From Lentinula raphanica (taxonomy: Eukaryota > Basidiomycota > Agaricomycetes > Agaricales > Omphalotaceae), in assembly GCA_027919835.1 (NCBI GenBank), contig JANVFP010000019.1, positions 186,001-250,000 of the forward strand: a stretch of DNA of 64,000 bases, written 5' to 3'. Made by a program: the position numbers and the translations under genes. A model generated the notes under the pieces. The model was not told where the DNA came from, did no database searches, and saw only the letters and a list, made by a program, of their open reading frames with translations. Positions 1-10,897 of the stretch are shown one piece after another (the stretch's first letter is position 1; every line of letters starts with the position of its first letter).

Positions 1-190
1 CAGAGGTGGCTTTGTCTTGAAGGACTCCCCGACCAAGGGACTCGAGTGTGAACTCTTATTATTCGTCAGGATGTGTTTTCCTGTCTGGATCTGTCGTCCT
101 GGCATTAACATGATACAAGTTTGACTGTCAGCTCGGGCTCACTACAGTCCTTTAGTACTCTACAAGGCTCTAATCGTTAAAATTAGGCCA

Positions 191-673
191 TTGCATGCCT
201 GCACGCAAAATGGGCGTATTAGCGTCATGATCCGTGTCTGCAGGGAACAACAAGACGCCAACGGAATATCCATCTGGTCTGATATAATGCTTGCTATCAG
301 CGAGCTTGGCATCGAGGGGACCTCAGAAGAAGAGAATGATGATAACGCTACACCTCGGGTTCGATTTGTGAAAGATATTGATTTTAGGCATTCCAGGTTT
401 CAAGAGGTCTTGGCCTTTGTCGATGGGACGCGAGAACGAGAGAAGTTTGTGTTCAGAAACCCAGGAAGAAAGCGCCTACCCCGGCAATACACTGGGAACT
501 ATACCGTCCGTATGCCACCTTCCAATCTCCCTCAGTCATTTTTCCGGCCAGAGTACGTCAAGAAACTGGAGCTTGATGGTGCCTACAAGTTCTCTTCGCA
601 AGATATACCCATTCCGCCGTACGAGGATTTACTGCCCAGTGTACTGTCTTCTGACCATATTTTATCTCACTAG
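191..673 (+). CDS. Terminal exon of an unrecognised, probably repeat-family protein
   Basis: Open frame of about 160 codons ending in a stop at 673. A good 3' splice site (tctgcag) lies at about 240, so the real coding part is probably a last exon starting near 243, with the rest of the gene lying left of the window. The product is soluble and charged, with an acidic stretch (EEENDD) and a C-terminal segment with the pattern 'LPQSFFRPEYVKKLE'. I believe similar 'LP-x-FY-x-P' endings occur in multi-copy Agaricomycete hypothetical proteins found near transposons, but I cannot name the family. No catalytic motif is visible. The 5' part is unseen, so a pseudogene is possible. Confidence 0.4.
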   Translation: MHACTQNGRISVMIRVCREQQDANGISIWSDIMLAISELGIEGTSEEENDDNATPRVRFVKDIDFRHSRFQEVLAFVDGTREREKFVFRNPGRKRLPRQYTGNYTVRMPPSNLPQSFFRPEYVKKLELDGAYKFSSQDIPIPPYEDLLPSVLSSDHILSH

Positions 674-2027
674 AATACCCACTATGAAACGTGCGGGTGG
701 ACCGTCAATCATATACACTTAGTACATTGTCATATCGAGAGTGGGTTTCATAGGTTACGACTCGTACGAGCAGTGTAATACCTGACACTAAATGGGAGAT
801 GAACACATAATGAGAGGGCTATAGACATGCGATGTGCACGGATTGAGTGGGGTATGAGAGTGTGATGTCTGCACATTGAGCTACCAATGAGTGACAGATC
901 ATCGCCCCTGAGTGCGCACTGAGTGGCTGTTCGGCGGGCAATGAGCAGGCAATGAGCGGGCAATGAGCGCCCATTTCCTTTCCCGGCCGTAAAAATAAAC
1001 TTATTGTGCGCGGGAATTTAGATTTATTGGGACGTATTTCTCACCAGTCAAAGCAGTCATTTCTCACATCCGATTTAGTAATTTTGTTCGATGTCATTTA
1101 ACCGTAATCTCTTTTCTTTTCTTACGCTCCATAGAGGTGGGGAAAACATTTTTTTCTCATTATATTGTGCTCGTCTCATTTTATAAGATTCCCTACATCA
1201 AAATCAGGTGCGATTTTTTCTATTTTGCCTAGAGTTTCGCCTCAAGTTTTACGCAGGACATATACGGTCCCCTCCGCAGTGTCTTTCACTGTGGTTCTTG
1301 TCTTGTCTCTTCACTCCCGAGATCAAGAGATTCCCAAAGAAATTGGATTGTTGATCCGCATCTCTATGTAAGTACCTTGATTTCTCAAGCAGTCTCAGAT
1401 GTGCCATGTTCCATCTTTGAGCTGACGAGTCTTCGACTGTCATGATTCATCGTGGAGTTTGCGGAGCTCCGATTCTGTGGTAGTTGCTTGTTCTGCGTCA
1501 TCGTGGCATGACCATTATGATAGGACCACTCTATTCTGTGGTTTGCTTGGCGGATGGGCCAACAGATTCCCACTGGCCTTTACTGACCTGTACTACTGGA
1601 AATCATTGATTTCTCACTGACTTTAGGCAGACTAGACCAGGTCACACTAGGCCTATTGTTCATTTCATGACAATCAAAGCGCCCGATTTTGGCAGTGATG
1701 GTCATTGGTCATTGGTCAATGGTCAATGTCCAGCAGGTTTGCTCTTGGTCCGGTCTTTTGCGTTTCTGAATATGGCGCTCATACGCATACTTACATTGTC
1801 CTTTTTGTGCTCATATAGACCAGGTCAAGACCAAATGAGACTCGACGAGTCGCCTTTTTTGGCAACACGCCCCTCCATTGTGACCGTTTGCAATGGTCTG
1901 GGTGGGTATAAAAAGCAGGTGTTGTTTGAGCCGTGAGCTCAATCACTCGCAATCACTGATCTTGACCTCACATCTCGTCCTTCCCTTTCATCTACAAAAA
2001 ACACGAAAGGAAACCTAACCCGCGAAA
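674..2027. other. Intergenic region with short repeats and CCAAT cluster
   Basis: No convincing gene. Three direct copies of GGGCAATGAGC or close variants lie at about 938-970. Around 1696-1730 a run of ATTGGTC/TCAATGG words forms inverted CCAAT-type motifs, about 300 bp upstream of the next gene. Open frames here (for example 1165-1371 and 1667-1936) lack coding character. Confidence 0.5.
1907..1914 (+). promoter_or_regulatory. TATA box of the 2028 gene
   Basis: TATAAAAA about 120 bp upstream of the ATG at 2028, followed by a pyrimidine/CA-rich leader (about 1940-2025) typical of fungal start regions. The ATTGG/CCAAT cluster lies about 200 bp further upstream. Confidence 0.6.
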
Positions 2028-2687
2028 ATGCAGCTCGAAACACAGTCATTTATGACCTGCAAACCCTTTGCCACTCCTACCGATCCCGACGAATCAACGA
2101 CAAAAACAGTCACAACCACCACATTTCAGATTGCCCTCTTCTCAGGCGGTCAAAGAGTTTCACAAGACGAGGAGTCGACGCCACAGTCTTCATACGATGT
2201 AGATGTCGACGAGGACAAGGGGATCATGATCCATACGAATTTCTCCTACAGTGAACCTTGCACGGCCGGCCCCTGGATCCGTCTTCGAATCCAGAACACC
2301 AAGGAAGAAGAGCGAGACGTTTTGATTTCACGCCTCGCACGAACGACACTTGTGAACGAACAACAATCGACACCCTCCATGGTCCAATCTGTTGCGGATT
2401 TCATATCTCGAGCGACTGCTGTTCTCGAAACGCCCTCAACTGGTCATCATGCCGACAGCCCTTCGGTTGAGCTTAGATGGTCATTCACCAGGTTTACTGA
2501 ATCATGTGCGGAAGAAGAGGAACTTGAGGATGAGTTTGACGCAGCTGAAAACTTCGAGCTCATAGAATTTCGGATCCCATTGAATCGTTGGTCTGGGAAG
2601 AATATGGCAGAGTCGAGGGAGCTGTTACGACAGGGTGTGAACGTTGCGTTGCAACTTCTGTCAGATCATCAAACCTGCAGTCAGTAG
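2028..2687 (+). CDS. Uncharacterised 219-aa protein, intronless
   Basis: A single-exon gene with a TATA box, an AC-rich leader and an ATG in good context (gaaaatg). The product is an acidic soluble protein with no signal peptide or membrane segment. It starts with a Thr-rich stretch, has an acidic patch near residue 65 (DVDVDED) and a very acidic cluster near residue 165 (EEEELEDEFD), and ends with an amphipathic helix-like segment (ESRELLRQGVNVALQLL). I do not recognise a domain. Its stop codon lies only about 75 bp from the proposed left end of KDZ-1, so its 3' UTR and terminator may now be supplied by transposon sequence. Confidence 0.6.
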   Translation: MQLETQSFMTCKPFATPTDPDESTTKTVTTTTFQIALFSGGQRVSQDEESTPQSSYDVDVDEDKGIMIHTNFSYSEPCTAGPWIRLRIQNTKEEERDVLISRLARTTLVNEQQSTPSMVQSVADFISRATAVLETPSTGHHADSPSVELRWSFTRFTESCAEEEELEDEFDAAENFELIEFRIPLNRWSGKNMAESRELLRQGVNVALQLLSDHQTCSQ

Positions 2688-2762
2688 AATACTACTGGTA
2701 CAAGCAAGAGTAGTAGATACTAGCGAACGTATACATGACATGGAAGAAACCTTCGGCCTGCT

Positions 2763-2812
2763 ATTTAAACAAGTGTGGCCAAGGCCACCCTCCATTTAAA
2801 CATGTTTAATAC
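2763..2812 (+). repeat. Left terminal inverted repeat of KDZ-1
   Basis: An AAACAAG-GTGGC core, a short GC-rich spacer with CCACC, and then TTAAACATGTTTAA. The same order of blocks appears in reverse complement at 30381-30433. The match is block-wise rather than continuous, with about 45-50 bp involved. Confidence 0.6.
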
Positions 2813-2869
2813 TCTCCGCGCGCTCAGTACACGAGCTCGTTCAAACATATTAGTGTACTGGTTGTTTAG

Positions 2870-3480
2870 AACTTGTGTCTGCTTGAACTCATCTCTGTTT
2901 AAATCTCATCTGTGTTTAAGTCTCCTCTGTGTTTAAGTCTCGTCTCTGTTTGAACTTCATCTCTGTGCAATGGCTCTGTGTTTACAGGAAACTGTTTGTT
3001 TAAAGAGCAGCGTGTTTAATGGAATGAATAGTGTATATTTAAATGAAAGAGATTCGTTTGAAAGTGTGTGTTTAGAAATATGTGTTTAGAAGAGAGTGTT
3101 TAAAAGAGTGTATTTAGAAGAGCAAAGCGTGCTTAAAGGGAGTGTTTAAAAGAGTGTATTTAGAAGAGCAAAGGGTGTTTAGAGGGAGTGTTTAAAAGAG
3201 TGTATTTAGAAGAGCAAAGGGTGTTTAGAGGGAGTGTTTAAAAGAGTGTATTTAGAAGAGCAAAGGGTGTTTAGAGGGAGTGTTTAAAAGAGTGTATTTA
3301 GAAGAGCAAAGGGTGTTTAGAGGGAGTGTTTAAAAGAGTGTGTTTAGAAGAAAATGTCTGGAGTTGAAAGAGCGTGTTAACAGGAGAATGGCAGAAGGGT
3401 GTGTTTAAATAAAAAGGGTATATTGATAAGAGTGCTGGTGAAAGAGCGTGTTTGAATGAAAATATGTGGTGAATGAACAG
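2870..3480 (+). repeat. Left GTTTA array with six 46-bp tandem copies
   Basis: GTTTA occurs dozens of times in one orientation. From 3095 to about 3370 the array becomes a tandem repeat of period exactly 46 bp (unit starts at 3095, 3141, 3187, 3233, 3279 and 3325), each unit carrying GTGTTTAAAAG, GTATTTAGAAG and GTGTTTAGAGG. Subterminal arrays of this kind are typical of transposase-binding sites in large DNA transposons; that role is inferred here. Confidence 0.75.
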
Positions 3481-3583
3481 GGTATAAGTGGATTCAAAAG
3501 AATGTATTGAAACCATGTGTGAAGACAACGAAGAGTATGTTCGAAGAAGGAAACCGAGATAATCAAAAGATTGACCGAGAGAA

Positions 3584-6484
3584 TCACAACATAGTAGAAA
3601 ACCTGTTTGGGAGTGTCTTCAGGAACTTACCATTCTCATCGACGAGAATGGGATCGCCATCTGCATTTTGGGTAACATACCCCTCAGATACTCCTTTGTC
3701 ATTCACCATCATAACTCGGCCATCGGTTTGTGGAACGAGATCAGACCAGCCCTTGGAATGCTGCTTTGCTTTTTTTGCAGCAGGTTGAGGACCAGAATCT
3801 GGATTCGTCCTCTTCCTAGACTTCGTGCGAGAACTCCTGCGAACAGTGTCAACCTCATCAGCAGAGGTAGTAGAGACACCTGCTACCAAAGTAGGATCTG
3901 TTCGCGAAGATGAAGTCTGGTTCTTCCGGGCATTGGCACGAGTCTTGCGTGCCGCACGTACAGGCTCCGAAGGCCCGGTTGACAAAGGCGTAGAAACGAT
4001 TGTTGGTGAAGGAGCTGCAGCCATAATCGGATGAGAGATAGTTGAGGAAGTGAAAACATTCGGCATGGCAGGTGAAGGGACAGCAGCAACAATGGGAGGA
4101 ACGGCCACTGGAGTAGCCACAGATGTAGATGGTACATCTGGAACGGGCAAAACATTTGGTGCACCTGGCGAAGGGAAACGAGGAGCGTTCGAAGATGGTG
4201 GCATATTCTCCACTGCCGATGAAGGACTGGTGATCGCCAGAGCGGCGTTGTTCAAGATATCTGGAGGGGCATCGTTCGAAAGTACCGGAAAGGATTTGTT
4301 TGAAATCGATGAAGAGGCGTTGTTTGGAATCGCCGGAAAGGCATCGTTCGGAATCAATGGAGACGGAGAGGTATGAGTTGAGATCGGCGAAGGAGTACCA
4401 CTCGGGAGTGCTTGAGAAGTGGCATTCGGGACTACCGGAGGAATATCGTTTGAAATCGCCGAAGGGATGTTCAGAGCACCATTCGAAGGAGACACTGAAG
4501 GGTCGAGTAGCATCGGTGAATGAGAAGGTTGCGAAGGTGCAGACTGGATGTTTGCAATCACCGGCAAAGGAACGTCGAATACCTGTTTTGAAGATGTTTC
4601 AGCATCAGCTCATTCAGTCTATGTAACCGTTTTGAGCAACTTACATCTATTTCTTGACCTGCAGTGCGGTCGAGTTCTTTCTGCTCCAAACGCAAGTTGA
4701 TTCGCTTCTGAATCTCTGCCTTCTGTCGGAACACAAATGGCTCAGGAGACGAGGGTGCGGATATCCGCAAGAGGTGTTCAGCTAGAACCAGAAGGTCTGA
4801 GTGTTTCAGGGTCTCGATCTCAGCAAGAGAGACATGGAAGGGATATTTGACAGTATCATAGTAATCGTCCGCATTGGCGTGAATCTCCGCCAGAGGAACA
4901 GATGGGTATTCTCTGTCTTTCGGCCATGAAAAATCTGTTGTATGAATGTTCAGTATCATATAGAGCAGATGCAGTTCACAAACACATACGCCATAGTTTA
5001 CATATGTACTCCTTCAGCACATTACGGACAAATGACAGTGAGCATTCCTCGAGCTGGAGTCGAACAAGAACCGGGATGCCGTTCTTGTATTCGATATACG
5101 TGGGATCATTGGTTGGTTGTGCTTCTTCGACACTAGCCCGGTGCTCTGCAGGGTATAAGTGTGTGATCGACATAGAAGCAAAACCAAAATTGACATACTG
5201 GGCAGGTGTATTTGACAATACTTGGACCACCATTCTACAAGGTTGTCCGCGCGCGCATCATTTTTCTCACTGCACAAGAAATTAGGAGGAGGAAGTCCAT
5301 TCTCAGGGCTGATGTAATGAACGTTCAATCTGATTAGCAAAATAGCGCAGATCAGTAGCGAGATGGGATGTACTGTAACGCGACGTACCGCCCATGCTTA
5401 ACAATGTTTTGTTCATTTCGAAAACCATACAGCATGAAGATTTCCATAGGACCAACCCGACCGCCTTCACTCAATGCCATTAACGAGGTCTTCATTGCAG
5501 CCGGGAACTCCTTTTGGTTTCTGCAAGTATAGGATTGAGTGATACTGTTTCTTCTGTTGTATCTGCACACTCACTCGAATATGTTGTGCTCATCAGCAGC
5601 CATCTTTTCGTACAAGGCATGATCCGCGTTTTTCCAGAGTTCTGTCAAGGCTCGTTGATAGAAGCCTCCGCCATTGTCACTTTTTCGCTTATCAACGTCT
5701 TGCGGATCGATACCAGCCTCCTCGCGCGCCTGAGCTGCAGAAGCTCGCATTTTGAGGGCCTCCTCTTGAATTTGCTGCTCGTTCTGTTTACGAAAGATCT
5801 CCTTAGCGGAGCTAGGCGCCTTGAATGATACCAGTGATTCAGCGGCTTTCAAGGCCTCCATATCCTTGATGGTTTTAGATTTTCGTAGTTTCGCTATAGC
5901 TTCCTGAAAGACGTTGTCAACAGCAGTACTAAACCTTTGTAGCAAGGACCGCGAACATACCTGCACAACGTCATGTTGATTCTTTTTGATGAACGTGTTA
6001 TGTCGGTGATTACGAAACATATCAAGAATAGTCTAATAGACGTTCAGTGAGGGAAAAGCAAATTCATACATCGACTTACCCTGTCGATTTTGTTCTGTGT
6101 GTCGTGAACAGCACTGAACACAGGAGACGCTTTGATCTCTTTGACAGCAGTGTTCAACCAGTCGGTGATTTCACTTGGGTCCTTTCCACGAGCACCGTCC
6201 TTATCGAGCTTTCCTAGGTGTAATTTCTTCTTCCGTAGAATTTTCTCCCAGCCTGGGTATTTCGAGTGCACCACGGCCTGCTGCTGTTCTGTAAGAGGAG
6301 ATTCGCGGCCACGCTTGTTCTTCTTTGCCGTCGTTGTTGTTGTTGTCGCTGCATTAGTGTCGGACTCGGTACCAGAAGCATCCGAATCATCAACAGGAGT
6401 AGGATGGTGCCCATGTGTTGGAAGGTCAACACTTGCTGGGCCGGACGATGCGCCAAAACCGTTTAGCGGGATAGTGTCAGACAT
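3584..6484 (-). CDS. KDZ-1 cargo: large Ser/Pro-rich protein
   Basis: A multi-exon gene starting at the ATG at 6484. Exons I can splice in frame are 6484-6080, 6032-5961, about 5903-5575, 5520-5389 and about 5336 down, then segments near 5180-4990, 4945-4650 and 4580-3584. The N-terminal part has a Thr/Lys tract and a segment 'YPGWEKILRKKKLHLGK', a motif I associate with repeated hypothetical proteins in agaric genomes. The middle is charged and helical. The C-terminal ~300 residues are Ser/Pro/Ala/Asn-rich and probably disordered, with a basic nuclear-localisation-like cluster (TKSRKRTN, AAKKAKQ). Function unknown. It is transcribed toward the left end of KDZ-1. The last exon may be longer than shown, because a donor (AATG/GTAAGT) lies near 3633. 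Confidence 0.6.
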
Positions 6485-6805
6485 GGTCAAAGAGACGGAA
6501 CTAAGAAAGAACGGTACAGAGAAAAGAGCAGATTGAGTGAAGCTATCACTTACCTTCAAGAGATCCCGCAAATGGCGATTCTTCTACGCAAAATCTCCTG
6601 CCCGTCGGTCGTAGTTTAATGTCATTGCGGACATACTGGTCTAGTATCTGACTCAGGATCTGCAAGAAAACCAGCTTGGTTCATGGCTCAATGGTATCTG
6701 ACTTAGGATCTGTAAGAGACTTGGTTCACAATGATGCCACATATGATAATTGTATAACAGAAAACAAGCATTCTATTGGTATGTAAAGTAATCGTGGTCC
6801 ATAAA

Positions 6806-9800
6806 CTAAGGTCGTACCTCAGGCCGTTGGAATCGAAACTCATCGCGAGCGGCCGCCATAACGAACCCACTTTTTCTGTGAATATCGCGAGATTCCTGGA
6901 CTTTTTCTAGGTCATCAGGATGCCCATCTATTCTCTCCGATGTCAAAGATTCTCCTGTTTCAGAAAGAAATTGCACAACCCCTAAGATGAACCAAAGATT
7001 CTCATCTCGCTGGCTACCCTTGTAGAAGTGGTGTACGCGGCGAACCAATTTTCCGATGTTTTCTTCTGGCCCTTTCACGATAACCATCAGCGATTTCTCC
7101 GTCTTGGGCTTGGGTCGATCTTTTGTTCTAGAAACATCTGAAGTCCATACAACCGTAGGCTCACCACCCTTGAGTTTGTCCTCAGTGACCATGAAACCGC
7201 CGCCATCCTGTCGCGGCATCACTTTGACATAGTGAGTGCCTTTTCTCCCTTTCAGATCTACCTGTATTGGAATGCCGACCAATTTAGAGTGAAAAATCCA
7301 AAGGGTATCGCGGATATTGGGTAACGACAGAACATGGACACTATCTTGGCCATTCTCTTGGAAGTAGTCTGGAGGTGGCTGAAAATTTTCTTCTGCAGGG
7401 AGAATATCGCCTGTGTCCCATCTAGGGTGCCAACGGCCAGTCAATATGAATGAGCGTGCAAATTCGTCGGGTTCTGGAGTCCTGGAGCGAGTTTGGAATT
7501 CCACGGGATGTCCGGTTTCAGGGACTGGTTTTGAAGGCATGTAGGACGAACACGGCATGAAGAACGATTGATGTTCATTGGGCCTAATGGCCAAAGCTAG
7601 AGACCGGTTTGAACTATAACAATGAGCCGATTTGCATCTTGGAGAATGTATGAACTTACCTAGCCTCGCGTACATGATCATAATCAATGGGATGGCGAGG
7701 ATGGGTCACAGTGGGGGTTACAACCTCGAGTTCGACCACGAGTCTGACACCACTAGCTTTGCGGGCTAGTTGTTGCGCGTTGAGCTTGTAAACATCAACG
7801 TCGCGCACAACTCCGCGGTAACCTTTCCAGGGTCCTTTAACAATCTTTACCCTTGCACCTATCCAGGGCTTCTTTCCTGTCTTCATGGCTTCTAAATCTC
7901 GGTTGGGCCTGAACTGACTGAGATGCTCAGGAATCGGAGCAAACGTTGTGAGAGACCTCTGCGAGCTGATGAAATACTCAGTCAGGTATGCGCAGATAAC
8001 CAGACCATCACACATACCTACACTCGACTACTTCCGTGTAGTCAACCTCCAGCGAATGGTAGATAGACGGTATATATATCAAGAGTCTCAGTGAACCGTG
8101 TCCATCTGGACAGACATTCTTCACGATAGCTTTACGATTGCTGAAAAGGCCTCTAGTGATTCGCACTTCCACGTTTTTCCACGGAAAGTCGACTTGTACC
8201 AGACGTGATGAATCTGTCGAAGTGACTGTGTTCGCATCAAGCCAACAAGTCTGAGAACCCGAACTTGTCAGCTTTTTCTTATCTGTACAAAAGATGCACT
8301 TACAATGGCTTTCCCATAATCTGGAATGAGTCCAATCAGTCGAGACGTTACTGCTGCCACCAGCCAGGTACTACCAGTTTTCGGTCCTTGTAACACTTTA
8401 ACGTAATCTCCAGGAGTGAACACTTTACGCAGTTGAAGCATTGGAACATGATGAAAGCCGTCGTCGGTCTCGATTTCGCAGCCTTTTTCGGCTACGGTTT
8501 TCACAATTCCAGATACTGCGCGTCCAAGCCCATGAGAAATCGAGACTACTCTGTCGCCAGGTAGAAATTCCCAGGTATCAGGTAGAAGCAAAGGAGCGGT
8601 TTGGAAGATCGGATGTTTGCTTTTGATGAAGAGGTGTATGAGCACAGGTGGAATGACTGTAGCTGTCCTCAATGATTGAGACGTGAAATATTTCAGAATG
8701 AGTCCATGCGAAAAGGTGCCGAGGACTTTGTGTTGATAGTCGTGTTCAGTGACCGCCTTGTCTGAGGATATTTTGGTGACAAACTCTTGTGGTCTGGGAC
8801 CGCACTTTTCGAGAGTGAAGAGAACAGGCGGCGGCCTGGCCAATGCGCGTTTCCTTTTACGAGAAGAGCGACTCTGCTCGTACTCGTCTCGGTCAGCATC
8901 GAACTTCATTGCTATCCGTGGTACAAGAAGAACTCCAAAGTTATGATTCCCGGCACCCATTGCCTCCGCATGCCCCAGAACTAGTCCGACGTCATTTTTA
9001 TAAAGTCCATGTGAGACGGTAACCCAGTCTCCGATGGAGTAGAAGTATTGAGGTGATAGGTTCGTAGTCAAGCAGGCGCCGTACTCATCGTCAGGCACTA
9101 CACGTAGAGAGGACAGACGAACATCCGCGAGTATGCGCAAGGTGTCCAGGAGTACAGGCTTCATGAGATGGGTGTTGCGTAAGAAGCGGGCCTCAAGGTA
9201 AATGACTCCAGCTTTATCGTAATTGTGAAACACAGCTCGAAGTTCGCTTCGAAGATCCTTCGCAGTAAGCAGATAGCGAACGACATCCCATTCAGTATTG
9301 GGCTGAAGAGGGATTGCTTGGTATATTGGGAAATTGTGAACTGATGCGCGCACGTACCAAACATTTCAGCCTATATAACTGCCAATCATCTACCCGTAGA
9401 TGGACTTTTCGAATCAACTTCTCTTCAGTCCGGTCGTCGAAATTATTCAGGCGAATTTTGTCGGTTTGGGAAAGAGCACTTGAAGGCTCGTCGGAAGGAA
9501 GAGCAACTGGAGGTTCTCGAGGTCCATAGGTCTCCACTAGATGATCCAAGAAGGCCGAATCAGGATCCGATTGCATGGGGACATGGGGTGACGATGATCG
9601 ACTTCTGGTGGTTTCTTGATCATCGATAAAGCCATCTGTCAAGAGATGAATGCATGAACAATCATCATTCGATGTGGAGACTCACCGCTTTCTTCATCTT
9701 CGCTTTCATACGCGTCTGCATCACTATCAACCTGAGCCTCTAGATCAAAGTACTGTGTGATGTCCAACCTCGCGTTTGTCGTTCGAACAATCGCAGGAGA

Positions 9801-10019
9801 TGGTTGTCTGTCTGCTCTACCTATGACTGTCTCTAAACTTGATGAGGTATCGACGAAAATTTCGGCTGCGTCCGGCGGTGTACAAGTTGGGGCAGTCAAA
9901 GAAGCGTCAGGCGATGGATCCTTCAGCGTGTTTTTGTCTTCTTCGGTGGGTGGTATCCTAGCACTGGTTTCTTCTTCGGCGGAGCGTACGTTATTCATCA
10001 CATTCACTGATGCGTCCAT
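6806..10019 (-). CDS. KDZ-1 cargo: SPT5-like protein (NGN and KOW domains)
   Basis: Resembles transcription elongation factor SPT5/NusG. Start ATG at 10019. Exons splice in frame: 10019 to about 9687, about 9634-9362, about 9309-8306, then about 8250-8020, about 7962-7668 and about 7620-6806. The N-terminus is acidic (DADAYESEDEE), as in SPT5. An NGN-like domain follows (LYRLKCLPNTEWDVVRYLL to AGVIYLEARFL), then KOW motifs, clearest in 'GDWVTVSHGLYKNDVGLVLG', 'PGDRVVSISHGLG' and 'GARVKIVKGPWKGYRGVV'. SPT5 with SPT4 keeps RNA polymerase II processive. This copy is divergent, lacks an obvious C-terminal heptad repeat and sits inside a transposon, so it is probably not the housekeeping gene. The frame looks unbroken. 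An LTR element is inserted 28 bp upstream of its ATG. Confidence 0.75.
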
Positions 10020-10046
10020 CTTCGACAGCAATCTTAATCAAGTCTA

Positions 10047-10632
10047 TGTTAGGACCGTGCCACCGACGGAGTCGGAGCTCCGATCAGAGACACAGAGGAT
10101 TGTTGAACGTTAGTGTTGTTATTGAGCAACACCCTCGCCACGTTACCGTGTTCAACCAAGAGAGCAGAGGAGGACGAGTACAACGTGTACGAAGTCCGAC
10201 GGAGGTTCGGAGTCGGCGATGATCAACGATCAAGACGACACCGAGAGCACAGAGGTGAGTGTTAACGTTAACGAGGTAATCCAAGTTGATATTAAAACTG
10301 AGGTATGTAAGTATGTACAGGCTCCTTATATACTGTACGGATAGTCAGTCTAATCTAAAGTACAATAAGACGATACACATCTCGGTACTACAGCATCGGA
10401 GGTGAGAAGACAATAAGCTATTGTAAAGTAAATCAATATAAAGGTCAGCTGAGCTGTCAGAGAATAAAACAATAAGATCATAATCAAGTATAAGACCAGA
10501 CCGATGCGCCGACGGAATCGGAAGGAGGGACAAGGCGGACACTGCTAGGCATGACTAGAGGGATTCAGGAAATCTCTAAGTCCAATCGCCGAGTGAAGCT
10601 CCGACGGAGCTCCGAAGATTATGGTCGTAACA
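10047..10632 (-). repeat. 3' LTR of the chromovirus
   Basis: 586 bp. In element orientation it contains a TATA box (TATATAAGG, RNA sense, 10334-10326) and a likely start of transcription about 33 nt downstream at AGTTTTAATAT (10299-10289). It abuts the SPT5-like gene: LTR end 10047, TSD, ATG at 10019. Confidence 0.95.
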
Positions 10633-10635
10633 GTA

Positions 10636-10645
10636 TCCCCCTCTT
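10636..10645 (-). promoter_or_regulatory. Polypurine tract
   Basis: AAGAGGGGGA in RNA sense, 3 bp from the inner edge of the 3' LTR, the expected position of the plus-strand primer of a Ty3/gypsy element. Confidence 0.75.
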
Positions 10646-10845
10646 AGGCTTGAGCCCTCGAAAGCCGATGACATCATCACCACGATCAGATGACTAGGTT
10701 GATCCGATCACATGACTCCGTCGGTCCGATTCTAGAACGATGGAATCGGGGTGCCCGATTTGGAAAAACGGTTTGATGGTGGTCTCAAAACCAAACGCGA
10801 ATCGACCGGCCCTAAAGTAGCATGGTCCGTGCGCCGATCCGAAAG

Positions 10846-10853
10846 TATAAAAG
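10846..10853 (+). promoter_or_regulatory. TATA box of the antisense retroelement gene
   Basis: TATAAAAG 45-52 bp upstream of the ATG at 10898, on the strand opposite to gag-pol and inside the internal region, so this gene seems to have its own promoter. Confidence 0.6.
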
Positions 10854-10897
10854 CCGAAGGTGAATGAGGGACTTAGCCAAAATTTCCCTCTTACGTC

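Noticed and set aside
6132..6536. Plus-strand frame opposite the Ser/Pro-rich cargo gene
   Set aside because: Shadow of the minus-strand first exon (Thr/Lys tract); no motif, no introns with proper sites.
10084..10542. Open frames inside the LTRs (66 and 65 codons, repeated at 21207-21665)
   Set aside because: They are repeated only because the LTRs are repeated; they have no domain and lie in regulatory sequence.
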